A stretch of DNA of 64,000 nucleotides, from the NCBI RefSeq assembly GCF_024055665.1, contig NZ_JAMXMC010000002.1, positions 1 through 64,000 on the forward strand, written 5' to 3'. Below the pieces are notes generated by a model. The model did not search any database. It was given only the letters and a program-made list of their open reading frames with translations, and was not told where the DNA came from. The DNA comes from Ideonella oryzae. Its GTDB lineage: Bacteria > Pseudomonadota > Gammaproteobacteria > Burkholderiales > Burkholderiaceae_C. The translations under genes and the position numbers were made by a program. Positions 16,164 to 27,638 of the stretch are shown piece after piece. The stretch's first letter is position 1; every line of letters starts with the position of its first letter.

Positions 16164-16176
16164 ATCGATTGTCGAT
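16164..16176. promoter_or_regulatory. Palindromic operator ATCGA-TTG-TCGAT before the IclR gene
   Basis: This dyad has the same half-sites and spacing as the one at 13905-13921. It lies 20 nt upstream of the IclR start codon, where binding would block transcription, which fits autoregulation. The same spacer also serves the divergent pyrC. Confidence 0.6.
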
Positions 16177-16243
16177 GCAATGCACGTGAAATGCATGCAG
16201 GTTTCGGGCCTGGGGGGCGGCCCCGCGATGGGACAATTCCCCC

Positions 16244-17284
16244 ATGAGCGCTCCCACCTCCCTGACGATCACCCGCCCCGACGACTGGCACCTGCATGTG
16301 CGCGACGGGGCAGCCCTGGCGGCCGTGGTGCCGCACACGGCGCGCCAGTTCGGCCGCGCCATCATCATGCCCAACCTGAAGCCGCCGGTGACCACCGCGG
16401 CCCAGGCCCTGGCCTACCGCGAGCGCATCCAGGCCGCGGTGCCGGTGGGCGTGGCCTTTGAGCCGCTGATGACGCTCTACCTGACCGACAACACGCCGGC
16501 CAGCGAGATCGCCGCGGCGAAGGCCGCTGGCGTGGTGGCGCTGAAGCTTTACCCCGCGGGCGCCACGACCAACAGCGATGCCGGCGTCACCGACATCCGC
16601 AAGACCTACGCGACGCTGGAGGCCATGCAGCGCGCCGGCCTGCTGCTGCTGGTGCACGGCGAGGTGACCGACCCCGAGGTGGACATCTTCGACCGCGAGG
16701 CGGTGTTCATCGACCGCGTGATGCAGCCGCTGCGCCGCGACTTCCCCGAACTGAAGGTGGTGTTCGAGCACATCACCACGAAGGAGGCCGCCGACTACGT
16801 GGCCGGCGCCGGGGCCTTCACGGCCGCCACCATCACCGCCCACCACCTGCTCTACAACCGCAACGCCATCTTCCAGGGCGGGCTGCGGCCGCACTACTAC
16901 TGCCTGCCCGTCCTGAAGCGCGAAGTGCACCGCCAGGCCCTGGTGGCCGCGGCCACCAGCGGTTCGGACCGCTTCTTCCTGGGCACCGACAGCGCGCCGC
17001 ACCCGGCGCACCTGAAGGAACACGCCAGCGCCTGCGCCGGCTGCTACACCGCCCTGTCGGCGCTGGAGCTGTACGCCGAGGCCTTCGAGGCCGCGGGCGC
17101 GCTGGATAAGCTGCAAGGCTTCGCCAGCGAGCACGGCCCGGCCTTCTACGGCCTGCCGCGCAACGCCGGCACCGTGACGCTGCTGCGCGAGCCCTGGACC
17201 CTGCCGGAGGCCGTGGCCTTCGGCGACGCCAGCCTCAAGCCGCTGCGCGGCGGTGAGACCCTGCACTGGAAGCTGCAGGGCTGA
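16244..17284 (+). CDS. pyrC: Dihydroorotase (PyrC, class II)
   Basis: The 346-residue cytoplasmic zinc enzyme closes N-carbamoyl-aspartate to dihydroorotate in pyrimidine biosynthesis. Visible ligands are H16 and H18 in [10 protein letters not shown], the carbamylated K101 in [17 protein letters not shown], His in LVHGEV and FEHITT, and Asp in GTDSAPHP. The flexible-loop region and length match the proteobacterial PyrC type. It is divergent from the IclR gene and stands alone, ending in a terminator hairpin. It is a biosynthetic neighbour of the catabolic pyrimidine genes further right, but nothing shows joint control. Confidence 0.97.
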   Translation: MSAPTSLTITRPDDWHLHVRDGAALAAVVPHTARQFGRAIIMPNLKPPVTTAAQALAYRERIQAAVPVGVAFEPLMTLYLTDNTPASEIAAAKAAGVVALKLYPAGATTNSDAGVTDIRKTYATLEAMQRAGLLLLVHGEVTDPEVDIFDREAVFIDRVMQPLRRDFPELKVVFEHITTKEAADYVAGAGAFTAATITAHHLLYNRNAIFQGGLRPHYYCLPVLKREVHRQALVAAATSGSDRFFLGTDSAPHPAHLKEHASACAGCYTALSALELYAEAFEAAGALDKLQGFASEHGPAFYGLPRNAGTVTLLREPWTLPEAVAFGDASLKPLRGGETLHWKLQG

Positions 17285-17308
17285 CGCCCCCAGCCTCGAC
17301 CGGACAGC

Positions 17309-17336
17309 ACAAGGGCCCCGAGCGGGGGGCCTTTGT
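17309..17336. terminator. Intrinsic terminator after pyrC
   Basis: ACAAGGGCCCC and GGGGGGCCTTTGT form a GC-rich stem around GAGC with T residues on the 3' side, directly after the pyrC stop. The mirror-image strand would serve the convergent hypothetical gene. Confidence 0.55.
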
Positions 17337-18754
17337 CAGACAAGAGCAGCTCTGTACTGCTGTGTCGCGTTCGACGACATAAATGAGCTGACGGAGGTCG
17401 GTGAAGCATCGGACGCCGACACGTCCCAGCCGAATATTCGGAGCACGCAGCGCTCGACCAGAAGCTTGAGATGCTCAAGTGCCACATGGATGGAGTTCAT
17501 GTCCGTTTCTGAGAACGGCGCGCCGTGGGAGAGTCGATTCCGAATCGAGTAGAGGTCGAGTCCGGGTGACTCATCTCGATAAGCTGGCCACAGGTCGGCT
17601 ACCGGCACATCAAACGCCTCGATGAAGCTCCGGAACCGTCGGTCAGGCGGCGCACCGATCCTGTCGAGCCTGCGTTGAGTTGGACCCACGTCAATCGAGG
17701 GGTCGCTCGCTTTGAGCGCATTGAGCGCGTGCAGGACCGCTTGGCGAATCTTCCGGTTCCGTGCCCTCTCTGCGGCAGAGAGGCGTTGACCGCCTGAGTC
17801 ATCGAACTCCACGCACAGGCCTTCTAGCGCGGAGAACACAGAACGGAACTGATCCTCCAGGGTGCCGTGCTGGCTGTGAACAACCATAAGCGCCTGCCGT
17901 ATTGACTCCCGCTGGTTTGCGGAGAGCTTGGCAGCGGCCGCCAGCGCCTGCGTCAGGAAGTTCGATAGCACTGCTTTAGGAATTAGCTCGTCCCGTGGCG
18001 GCTGGGGCCAATGCGGTGTCCACGAACTGAGTGCTTGAAAGTAGGTACGCGACACCGTGTTTCTGTCTGCCCACTGCCTTCCCCACACTCTAGTTGGGTA
18101 CCGCGCCGCGAAGCCTGCAACAAGCAGTGCCTCACGCACGGCAGTGTCAACCTCTTCCAGCGAGGCCGACGCAGACACAGGCCTGTTCAGTATGAGTGCA
18201 AGCGTGGTTGTCTCAGACCTGACGCCTGGCTCGGTCTCAACTAGGCCGTGCCTTTGGTCAAACGCCAACAGGCCAAGGTGCGGGTGCTGACATTCGATGC
18301 GATGGATGGCGGTTCGGTTCACCTGTCCATTCGGGTGTCTCTCGACCATCGACGCAGGGTTGAGGAGCTTGCAAGGGGTCAGAAAGTACTCTACCTCCCT
18401 GCAATGCTCCTCCGAACCGGAGCCATAGCGTTGCGTGATGTCGAGCTCGTAGATTTGGTCCAGGTACAAGGTCGGCCGCGCGTGCCTTCTGTCCGGATGA
18501 TGTTCCCGCTCGAATGCCTTCAGCCAAACGCCGTCGGCTGTCAGCGTGGTGTTCCCGAGAACGCCGCGAAGCTGATATGGCCCTGCTGCCATGACGGCGA
18601 AGGCATCGAACGGGGTCGTACAAGCAAGCTCCATCCTTCCAGGGCTGTTCGCGTCAACGGGTTCCCAGACAGCGGCATCAAATTCGGCAGCAACAACGCT
18701 GTCCACTAGCAGCTGGAGGTCGATGCGGAGAGAGGGCTTTTCGGCAGTGAACAT
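17336..18754 (-). CDS. Unrecognised protein with C-terminal HEPN-like RX4H domain (ApeA-like layout)
   Basis: The predicted 472-residue soluble protein has a beta-rich N-terminal half (about 1-210) and a helical C-terminal half. The latter contains YSIRNRLSHG, with R405-X4-H410, the HEPN RNase signature. This two-part layout (large N-terminal domain plus terminal HEPN) resembles the ApeA type of anti-phage abortive-infection protein, but I cannot prove homology by eye. G+C content is well below the flanking genes, and the gene stands alone between pyrC and a decayed stretch, consistent with horizontal gain. There is no signal peptide and no transmembrane segment. Function is therefore a hypothesis; the reading frame itself is credible. 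Confidence 0.7.
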   Translation of the reverse strand: MFTAEKPSLRIDLQLLVDSVVAAEFDAAVWEPVDANSPGRMELACTTPFDAFAVMAAGPYQLRGVLGNTTLTADGVWLKAFEREHHPDRRHARPTLYLDQIYELDITQRYGSGSEEHCREVEYFLTPCKLLNPASMVERHPNGQVNRTAIHRIECQHPHLGLLAFDQRHGLVETEPGVRSETTTLALILNRPVSASASLEEVDTAVREALLVAGFAARYPTRVWGRQWADRNTVSRTYFQALSSWTPHWPQPPRDELIPKAVLSNFLTQALAAAAKLSANQRESIRQALMVVHSQHGTLEDQFRSVFSALEGLCVEFDDSGGQRLSAAERARNRKIRQAVLHALNALKASDPSIDVGPTQRRLDRIGAPPDRRFRSFIEAFDVPVADLWPAYRDESPGLDLYSIRNRLSHGAPFSETDMNSIHVALEHLKLLVERCVLRIFGWDVSASDASPTSVSSFMSSNATQQYRAALV

Positions 18755-18797
18755 CGGTCTGGGGAGTCAGGGAGAACAAGTGAAGTGGCTCCGTTTA

Positions 18798-19022
18798 TCA
18801 GCCCGCCCCTAGTCTGTATTCCACCCGTGGATGCGCGGCAACAGAGCTCGCATTCCATTGAGACTTCCACCTACGCAGCGTACGCGGTGCAGTCCGCGAG
18901 GTGTGATTTTGTGGACACAAGGGCAGGTCATGAGTGAAAACTGCCCTCGTGTAGGCCCCGATTCCAGCGCCAATGTCTACGAAAACGGGCTCAAACCGGC
19001 CGAATGACGTGGCTTGGATCAT
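18798..19022 (-). pseudogene. Possible fragment of an FkbM-like SAM methyltransferase
   Basis: A 74-codon minus-strand frame begins with FGRFEPVFVDIGAGIGAYTR, which looks like the SAM-binding motif I of FkbM-type methyltransferases (VDIGA-x-IG). It then runs into unrelated sequence without later motifs. The segment is low in G+C and sits between an orphan accessory gene and sodC, and it has an imperfect inverted repeat (ACAAGGGCAG at 18917-18926 with CTGCCCTCGT at 18941-18950). A gene remnant is the best reading; chance similarity is possible because the evidence is one short motif. Confidence 0.3.
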
Positions 19023-19062
19023 CAGCTAGATAACACCCGTGAGGGCGTGATGCAGAGTACGC

Positions 19063-19587
19063 TCAGCCCGGGATGACGCCGCAGGCCATGCGCGCCCCGC
19101 CACCGCCCAGCGGGGCGGGGTGGTCCGAGTGGTTGTCGCCACCGGCATGCACCATCAGGGCGTGGCCCTGCACGTCGGCCAGTTTCAGGCGCGGGGCCAG
19201 CACGGGCTGGGCAGCGGTGCCGTCGGCCGCCACGAAGAGCGGGGGCAGGTCGCCCAGGTGGCCGTCGCCCCAGGGCTCGCCGTGCTTCTTGCTGCCGGCC
19301 GGGTCCAGGTGGCCGCCCGCGGCGCCCGCGGGCACCGGCTTGCCGTTCTGCTCGGCCGGGGCGCAGGAGCCCTTTTCATGCACGTGGAAGCCATGCAGGC
19401 CCGGCGGCAGGCCCTGCAGCGTGGGGTAGAAGGCCAGACCGTAGGGTGTCTCCACCATCTTCACCGTGCCCAGCGTGGTGCCGGGGCCGTCGGGGTTGGC
19501 CGCCTGCAGCGTGACGGTGGCCTCGGCGGCCAGGGTGGCGGAGGCGGCGGCACAGCAGCCGGCCGCGAACAGCAGTTTGAGGAGCAT
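19063..19587 (-). CDS. sodC: Superoxide dismutase [Cu-Zn], periplasmic
   Basis: This 174-residue enzyme dismutates superoxide in the periplasm. It has a signal peptide ending near residue 21 (ASATLAA). Metal and disulfide residues are visible: [11 protein letters not shown] (Cu ligands and first Cys), [25 protein letters not shown] (Zn ligands), [11 protein letters not shown] and the terminal [12 protein letters not shown]. Length is standard for the bacterial type. It stands as a single gene, divergent from nothing and facing the accessory stretch. Confidence 0.97.
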   Translation of the reverse strand: MLLKLLFAAGCCAAASATLAAEATVTLQAANPDGPGTTLGTVKMVETPYGLAFYPTLQGLPPGLHGFHVHEKGSCAPAEQNGKPVPAGAAGGHLDPAGSKKHGEPWGDGHLGDLPPLFVAADGTAAQPVLAPRLKLADVQGHALMVHAGGDNHSDHPAPLGGGGARMACGVIPG

Positions 19588-19685
19588 GGCATTCCCTGTG
19601 GATGTGTGGGAATGCCCTTGTAGCGCAGCCTCCTGCGGCTGTCATCGCACAAGCGTGACGACCGCAGGGGCTTGGCCCGGTGTCG

Positions 19686-21026
19686 TCAGGCCGTCGCGTT
19701 CAGCGCTTCGCCCAGCGCGTTGACCAGCGCGTCCACCTGGGCCGGGGTGGTGATGAAGGGCGGGGCCAGCTGGATGGTGTCGCCACCGAAGCGCACGTAG
19801 AAGCCCTTCTCCCAGCACTTCAGGCCGATGTCCCAGGGGCGGATGCTGGGGTCGCCGTCGCGGGCGGCGATGGTCAGGCCGGCGGCCAGGCCGTAGTTGC
19901 GGATGTCGGTGACGTGCTTGGCACCCTTGAGGCTGTGCACCGCGTTCTCGAAGTACGGGGCCAGTTCCTTGGACTGCTGGATTGCGTGTTCCTTCTCCAG
20001 CAGGTCGAAGGTGGCCAGGCCGGCCGCGCAGGCCACCGGGTGGGCCGAGTAGGTGTAGCCGTGCGGGAATTCGATGGCGTGCTCCGGGCCGCCGGCCGAC
20101 ATGAAGGTGTCGTAGATCTCGCCCTTGACCACCACGCCGCCCATGGGGATGGTGCCGTTGGTGACCTGCTTGGCGAAGTTGACCATGTCGGGCGTGACGC
20201 CGAAGGCCTCGGAGCCCGTCCAGGCGCCGGCGCGGCCGAAGCCGGTGATGACCTCGTCGAAGATCATCAGGATGTTGTGCTGGGTGCAGATCTCGCGCAG
20301 GCGCTGCAGGTAGCCCACCGGCGGGATGACCACGCCGGCCGAGCCGGAGAAGGGCTCGACGATCAGCGCGGCGATGTTGGACGCGTCGTGCAGGGCGATC
20401 ACGTCCAGCAGCTCGTTGGCCAGCTCGGCGCCGTTTTCCGGCATGCCGCGGCTGAAGGCGTTGCGGGCCAGCTGGGTGTGCGGAATGTGGTCGCACTGCA
20501 GGCCTTCGCCGAACATCTTGCGGTTGCCGCCGATGCCGCCCACGCTGATGCCGCCGAAGTTCACGCCGTGGTAGCCCTTGAGCCGGCCGATCAGGCGGGT
20601 CTTGCTGGCCAGGCCCTTCTGGCGCCAGTAGGCGCGGGCGATCTTCAGCGAGGTGTCGGCCGCTTCGGAGCCGGAGCAGGCGAAGAACACATGTTCCAGG
20701 CCGGCGGGCATGTGCGAGACGATGCGCTCGGCCAGCTGGAAGGAGCCCTTGGTGCCGAACTGGAAGCCCGGCGCGTAGTCCAGCGTGCTCACCTGGCGGC
20801 CCACTGCCTCGGCGATCTCGCTGCGGCCGTGGCCCAGGCCACAGGTCCACAGGCCCGACAGGCCGTCAAAGACCTGGCGGCCGCGGTCGTCGGTGAAGTA
20901 CACGCCCTTGGCGCCCACCAGGATGCGCGGGTCCTTCTTGAAGGCGCGGTTGGCGGTGAAGGGCATCCAGTGGGCCTTCAGCTGGGCCTCGGTCAGCGGT
21001 TGCTCAGGCAGGGTGCTCATGTCCAT
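19686..21026 (-). CDS. Omega-amino acid (beta-alanine):pyruvate aminotransferase, class III
   Basis: The PLP enzyme has 446 residues. LSGLWTCGLGHGRSEIAEAVGRQ, ACSGSEAADTSLKIARAYW, LIVEPFSGSAGVVIPPVGYL, MIFDEVITGFGR and FAKQVTNGTIPMGGVVV (with the PLP lysine) follow the beta-alanine:pyruvate transaminase pattern. GGAG lies 7 nt before the ATG that starts MDMSTLPEQ. Next to the reductive pyrimidine genes it should convert beta-alanine (or 3-aminoisobutyrate) to malonate (or methylmalonate) semialdehyde, completing uracil/thymine breakdown. It is divergent from a LysR gene. Confidence 0.9.
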   Translation of the reverse strand: MDMSTLPEQPLTEAQLKAHWMPFTANRAFKKDPRILVGAKGVYFTDDRGRQVFDGLSGLWTCGLGHGRSEIAEAVGRQVSTLDYAPGFQFGTKGSFQLAERIVSHMPAGLEHVFFACSGSEAADTSLKIARAYWRQKGLASKTRLIGRLKGYHGVNFGGISVGGIGGNRKMFGEGLQCDHIPHTQLARNAFSRGMPENGAELANELLDVIALHDASNIAALIVEPFSGSAGVVIPPVGYLQRLREICTQHNILMIFDEVITGFGRAGAWTGSEAFGVTPDMVNFAKQVTNGTIPMGGVVVKGEIYDTFMSAGGPEHAIEFPHGYTYSAHPVACAAGLATFDLLEKEHAIQQSKELAPYFENAVHSLKGAKHVTDIRNYGLAAGLTIAARDGDPSIRPWDIGLKCWEKGFYVRFGGDTIQLAPPFITTPAQVDALVNALGEALNATA

Positions 21027-21068
21027 GGTGGGGCTCCGTAAAAGGCCCATTCTGTTCAGTGTGTTGGT

Positions 21069-21083
21069 TTGCATAAACTGCAA
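21069..21083. promoter_or_regulatory. LysR-type binding site in the aminotransferase/LysR spacer
   Basis: TTGCATAAACTGCAA is a dyad with the T-N11-A core of LysR regulators. It is located between the divergent genes, 43 nt from the aminotransferase start and 37 nt from the LysR start. A RutR-like half-site, TTGACCA, lies just beyond it at 21087-21093. The LysR protein probably controls both genes. Confidence 0.6.
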
Positions 21084-21119
21084 TCTTTGACCAATCACGC
21101 GCAGAGGATTGAAACCTTC

Positions 21120-22058
21120 ATGGTGAAGAAGGCCTTGCTGGGGCAGGTGGGCGACACCGAGCTGCGCCTCTTGCGCATCTTCAAGTCGGTGGTGGAGTGC
21201 GGCGGGCTGGCGGCGGCCGAGCTGGAGCTCAACATCGGCCGCTCCACCGTCAGCCGCCATGTGAAGGATCTGGAGCAGCGCCTGGGCCTGGTGCTGTGCC
21301 GGCGCGGGCGCAGCGGCTTCGCGCTCACGCCCGACGGCCAGCGCGTCTACGACGCCGCGCTGCGCCTGCTGTCGGCACTGGACGGCTTCCGGGCCGATGT
21401 GCGCGACCTGCACGCCGATCTGAAGGGGCCGCTGGCGCTGGGCTTGTTCGACAAGATCGCCACCAACCCGGCCGCGCGCCTGCACCAGGCCCTGGCCGAT
21501 TTCCGGGACCAGGCGCCGCAGGTCACCCTGGATGTGACGGTGGGCTCGCTCAATGCGCTGGAGACCGCGGTGATCGACGGTCGCCTGCACCTGGCGGTGG
21601 TGCCGGACCACCGGCGCTCCGACAGCCTGAACTACCTGCCGCTGTTCCCCGAGACCATGTGGCTGTACTGCGGCGCCGGCCACCCGCTGTTCGGCCGGCC
21701 GGCCGATGCGGTGGGCTGGGACGAACTGCGCCGGCACGACTACGCCGGCCTGGCCTTCCATTCCCCGAACATGGAGGTCACGCACCGTTTCGGCCTGCGG
21801 CGCACCGCCACGGTGACCGACCAGGAGGCGCTGGCGCTGCTGATCCTGTCCGGCCGCTTCCTCGGCTTCCTGCCGGACCACTATGCGGCCGTCTTCCTGC
21901 GCGAAGGCCGGCTGCAGCGGGTGGGGCCGGCAGACGCCAGCTACCCGGTGCAGTTCGTCGCGGTGACGCGGGCGTCTCCCTCGGCGCCGCGGGCGGCGCG
22001 GGCCTTTCTGGAGGCGCTGCGCCAGGCGCATCCCCAGCCCCCGCTCCCACCGGCCTGA
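21120..22058 (+). CDS. LysR-family transcriptional regulator
   Basis: The 312-residue regulator has an N-terminal winged HTH (about 12-70, LRLLRIFKSVVECGGLAAAELELNIGRSTVSRHVKDLEQRLGL) and a C-terminal periplasmic-binding-like sensor domain. The ATG was preferred over an upstream TTG because the TTG lies inside the dyad. It lies between the aminotransferase and preT and so is the local regulator of pyrimidine/beta-alanine breakdown; the effector could be beta-alanine or a pyrimidine. The HTH has E-L-E-L-N-I-G where many relatives have a more polar helix. Confidence 0.9.
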   Translation: MVKKALLGQVGDTELRLLRIFKSVVECGGLAAAELELNIGRSTVSRHVKDLEQRLGLVLCRRGRSGFALTPDGQRVYDAALRLLSALDGFRADVRDLHADLKGPLALGLFDKIATNPAARLHQALADFRDQAPQVTLDVTVGSLNALETAVIDGRLHLAVVPDHRRSDSLNYLPLFPETMWLYCGAGHPLFGRPADAVGWDELRRHDYAGLAFHSPNMEVTHRFGLRRTATVTDQEALALLILSGRFLGFLPDHYAAVFLREGRLQRVGPADASYPVQFVAVTRASPSAPRAARAFLEALRQAHPQPPLPPA

Positions 22059-22120
22059 TTGCCCGCGACACGCGGCGCCGGCTTGTCTGGCATGGATCTG
22101 GCTTTGGCTTGCTCTGAAAG

Positions 22121-22136
22121 TTGACCAAACGGTCAA
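22121..22136. promoter_or_regulatory. RutR-type operator upstream of preT
   Basis: TTGACCAAACGGTCAA matches the E. coli RutR consensus TTGACCA-NN-TGGTCAA at all but one position. It lies 38 nt before the preT start. A RutR-like TetR protein is encoded at 34550-35215, and a second similar palindrome precedes its own operon. Uracil or thymine would then relieve repression of the pyrimidine reductase operon. Confidence 0.7.
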
Positions 22137-22174
22137 GTTCCTGAGGCCCAACCCGAACCAGACGAGGAGTTCGC

Positions 22175-23530
22175 GTGTCCCCGACCCCCCATCCCGCGCA
22201 GGCCATCGCCGCCGCCGCCGAAGCCCCGCTCACCCGCGCCCAGGCGCTGCTGGAAGCCGAGCGCTGCCTCTACTGCCACGACGCGCCCTGCGAGCAGGCC
22301 TGTCCCACCCACATTCCGGTGCCGCAGTTCATCCGTCGCATCGGCGATGGCGACCTGCGCGGCGCAGCCCGGGCCATCCTGGCGGCCAACCCGCTGGGCG
22401 GGCTGTGCGCCCGCGTCTGCCCGACCGAGGAGCTGTGCGAGGCCGTCTGCGTGCGCAACACCCAGCAGGGCCAGCCCATCGCCATCGGCCGCCTGCAGCG
22501 CCACGCGGTGGATGCGGCGATGACGCTGCCGGCCAGCACCTTCTTCACCCGCGCACCGGCCACCGGCCGCAACGTGGCGGTGGTGGGCGCCGGCCCGGCC
22601 GGCCTGGCCTGCGCCCACGGCCTGGCCCTGCAGGGCCACCACGTGGTCGTCTTCGACGCCCGCGAGAAGGCCGGTGGCCTCAATGAATATGGCCTGGCCA
22701 GCTACAAGACGGCCGAGGACTTCGCCCAGCGTGAGATCGCCTGGCTGCTGCAGACCGGCGGCATCACCGTGCGCTGCGGCTGGAAGCTGGAGACCGTGGC
22801 CCAGCTGGTCGAGTTGCGCAACAGCTTCGACGCGGTGTTCCTGGGCCTGGGCCTGGGCGGCACGGCGGCCCTGGGCGTGCCGGGCGAGGACCTGGCTGGC
22901 GTGGCCGATGCGGTGGACTTCATCGCCCAGCTGCGCCAGGCCCCGGACCTGGCCCGCCTGCCGGTGGGCCGGCGCGTGGTGGTCATCGGCGGCGGCATGA
23001 CGGCCATCGACGCCGCGGTGCAGGCCAAGCTGCTGGGCGCCGAGCAGGTCACCATCGCCTACCGCCGCGGGCCCGAGGCCATGTCGGCTTCCCAGGTGGA
23101 GCAGCACTGGGCGCAGACGCACGGGGTGGTGATCCGCCACCATCTGGCGCCGCAGGCCCTGCTGGGCCAGGACGGCCGGGTCAGCGCCATCGCGCTGGCC
23201 GTGCAGCAGGAGGTGGACGGCCGCCTGCAGCCCACCGGCGAGGTGGAAACGCTGGCCGCCGACCAGGTGCTCAAGGCCATCGGCCAGAAGCTGGCCCTGC
23301 CCTGGGCCGAGTCGGCCGGTCTGGCGATCCAAGGGGGCCGCCTGGTGGTGGACGCCGAGGGCCGCACCGCGCTGCCGGGCGTCTGGGCCGGCGGCGACTG
23401 CGTGGCCGGTGGCCGCGACCTGACGGTGGAGGCGGTGGAGCACGGCAAGCAGGCCGCGCTGTCCATCCATGCGGCCATCCAATCCGCCACTTCCCAGCCT
23501 TCCGAACAGCCGGTGGCCCACGCCGCCTGA
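22175..23530 (+). CDS. preT: NAD-dependent dihydropyrimidine dehydrogenase subunit PreT
   Basis: The 451-residue flavoprotein takes electrons from NADH and passes them to PreA to reduce uracil or thymine. The N-terminal Fe-S domain shows CLYCHDAPCEQACPTHIPVPQF and NPLGGLCARVCPTEELCEAVC. Then come the FAD motif VAVVGAGPAGLACAHGLALQG and the NAD motif VVVIGGGMTAIDAA. The GTG start is fixed by GAGGAG 6-11 nt upstream. It is the first gene of preT-preA-hydA-hydC with spacers of 10-26 nt, under a RutR-type site. Confidence 0.95.
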   Translation: MSPTPHPAQAIAAAAEAPLTRAQALLEAERCLYCHDAPCEQACPTHIPVPQFIRRIGDGDLRGAARAILAANPLGGLCARVCPTEELCEAVCVRNTQQGQPIAIGRLQRHAVDAAMTLPASTFFTRAPATGRNVAVVGAGPAGLACAHGLALQGHHVVVFDAREKAGGLNEYGLASYKTAEDFAQREIAWLLQTGGITVRCGWKLETVAQLVELRNSFDAVFLGLGLGGTAALGVPGEDLAGVADAVDFIAQLRQAPDLARLPVGRRVVVIGGGMTAIDAAVQAKLLGAEQVTIAYRRGPEAMSASQVEQHWAQTHGVVIRHHLAPQALLGQDGRVSAIALAVQQEVDGRLQPTGEVETLAADQVLKAIGQKLALPWAESAGLAIQGGRLVVDAEGRTALPGVWAGGDCVAGGRDLTVEAVEHGKQAALSIHAAIQSATSQPSEQPVAHAA

Positions 23531-23553
23531 CGATCTTCCAGGAGCCTTTCACC

Positions 23554-26323
<2,770 letters not shown>

Positions 26324-26349
26324 GTGGCGCCGAATAACAGGAGCATCCC

Positions 26350-27612
26350 ATGAGCACCCCCAGCACCACGTCCACCTCCGCCTTGCGCATCCATGGCGAA
26401 CGCCTCTGGCAATCGCTGATGGACCTGGCCCGCATCGGCGCCACGCCCAAGGGCGGCGTCTGCCGCCTGGCCCTGTCCGAGCTGGACGGCCAGGGCCGCG
26501 ACCTCGTCGTGGGTTGGGCCCGCGAGGCGGGCCTGTCCGTCACCATCGACCAGATCGGCAACGTCTTCATGCGCCGCCCCGGGCGCAACAACAGCCTGCC
26601 GCCCATCATGACCGGCAGCCACATCGACACCCAGCCCACCGGGGGCAAGTTCGACGGCAACTACGGCGTGCTGGCCGGGCTGGAGGTGATGCGCACCCTC
26701 AACGACCACGGCATCCAGACCGAGGCGCCGATGGAGCTGGCCTTCTGGACCAACGAGGAGGGTTCGCGCTTCGTGCCGGTGATGATGGGCTCGGGCGTGT
26801 TCCGCGGCGCCTTCACGCTCGAACATGCCTATGCCGCCACCGATGTGGACGGCAAGACGGTGAAGGACGAGCTGCAGAAGATCGGCTACCTGGGCGACGA
26901 GGTGCCGGGCCAGCACCCCATCGGCGCCTATTTCGAGACCCACATCGAGCAGGGCCCGGTGCTGGAGGACCACGGCAAGACCATCGGCATCGTCACCGGG
27001 GTGCTGGGCATCCGCTGGTACGACTGCACCGTGACCGGCATGGAGGCCCATGCCGGCCCCACCCCCATGCACCTGCGCCGCGACGCGCTGCAGGTGGCCA
27101 CCCGCCTGATGCAGGAGGTGGTGGCCTGCGCTGGCCGGCATGGCCCCGAGGGCCGCGGCACCGTGGGCATGGTGCAGGTCTTCCCGAACAGCCGCAACGT
27201 GATCCCCGGGCAGGTGAAGTTCAGCATCGACATGCGCAATGCCAGCGACGCGGCCTGCGACGCGATGGACGCCGACATCCGCGCCGTGGCCGAGCGGCTG
27301 ACCCGCGAGACCGGGCTGGCGATCCGGTTGGATCTGGTGTCCGCCTACCCCGCGCAGCCCTTCCACCCCGACTGCGTGGAGGCGGTGGCCCACGGCGCCC
27401 GGACGCTGGGCTACAGCGCCATGCGCTGCGTCTCCGGCGCCGGCCACGACGCGGTCTACATGGCCCAGCTGGCGCCGGCCGGCATGGTCTTCATCCCCTG
27501 CAAGGACGGCATCAGCCACAACGAGATCGAGGACGCCGACCCGGCCCACATCGCCGCCGGCTGCAACGTGCTGCTGCACGCCATGCTGGAGCGGGCGGGC
27601 GTGGTGGGCTGA
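26350..27612 (+). CDS. N-carbamoyl-beta-alanine amidohydrolase (M20-type hydrolase)
   Basis: The 420-residue Zn hydrolase takes the product of dihydropyrimidinase to beta-alanine, CO2 and ammonia. Motifs are GSHIDTQPTGGKFDGNYG, NEEGSRFVPVMMGSG, THIEQGPVLE, MEAHAGPTPM and DGISHNEIED. It closely resembles the gene at 14021 (both contain WQSLMDLA near residue 20 and GATPKGGVCRLAL). Its place, 26 nt after hydA in the preTA operon, makes the beta-ureidopropionase role likely here. Confidence 0.92.
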   Translation: MSTPSTTSTSALRIHGERLWQSLMDLARIGATPKGGVCRLALSELDGQGRDLVVGWAREAGLSVTIDQIGNVFMRRPGRNNSLPPIMTGSHIDTQPTGGKFDGNYGVLAGLEVMRTLNDHGIQTEAPMELAFWTNEEGSRFVPVMMGSGVFRGAFTLEHAYAATDVDGKTVKDELQKIGYLGDEVPGQHPIGAYFETHIEQGPVLEDHGKTIGIVTGVLGIRWYDCTVTGMEAHAGPTPMHLRRDALQVATRLMQEVVACAGRHGPEGRGTVGMVQVFPNSRNVIPGQVKFSIDMRNASDAACDAMDADIRAVAERLTRETGLAIRLDLVSAYPAQPFHPDCVEAVAHGARTLGYSAMRCVSGAGHDAVYMAQLAPAGMVFIPCKDGISHNEIEDADPAHIAAGCNVLLHAMLERAGVVG

Positions 27613-27638
27613 GGGGGGACGGATCGGCCCGCCGCGGC

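Noticed and set aside
16145-16243. Possible pyrimidine-responsive leader before pyrC
   Set aside because: The spacer is short, has the IclR-type dyad, and lacks a clear attenuator hairpin or a C/T-switch start.
15311-17266. A single 651-codon minus frame
   Set aside because: Only its C-terminal part is the IclR gene; the upstream portion is the antisense of pyrC and has no family similarity.
19686-22151. A single 821-codon minus frame
   Set aside because: The first 375 codons are antisense to the LysR gene; the aminotransferase starts at MDMSTLPEQ with a good GGAG.
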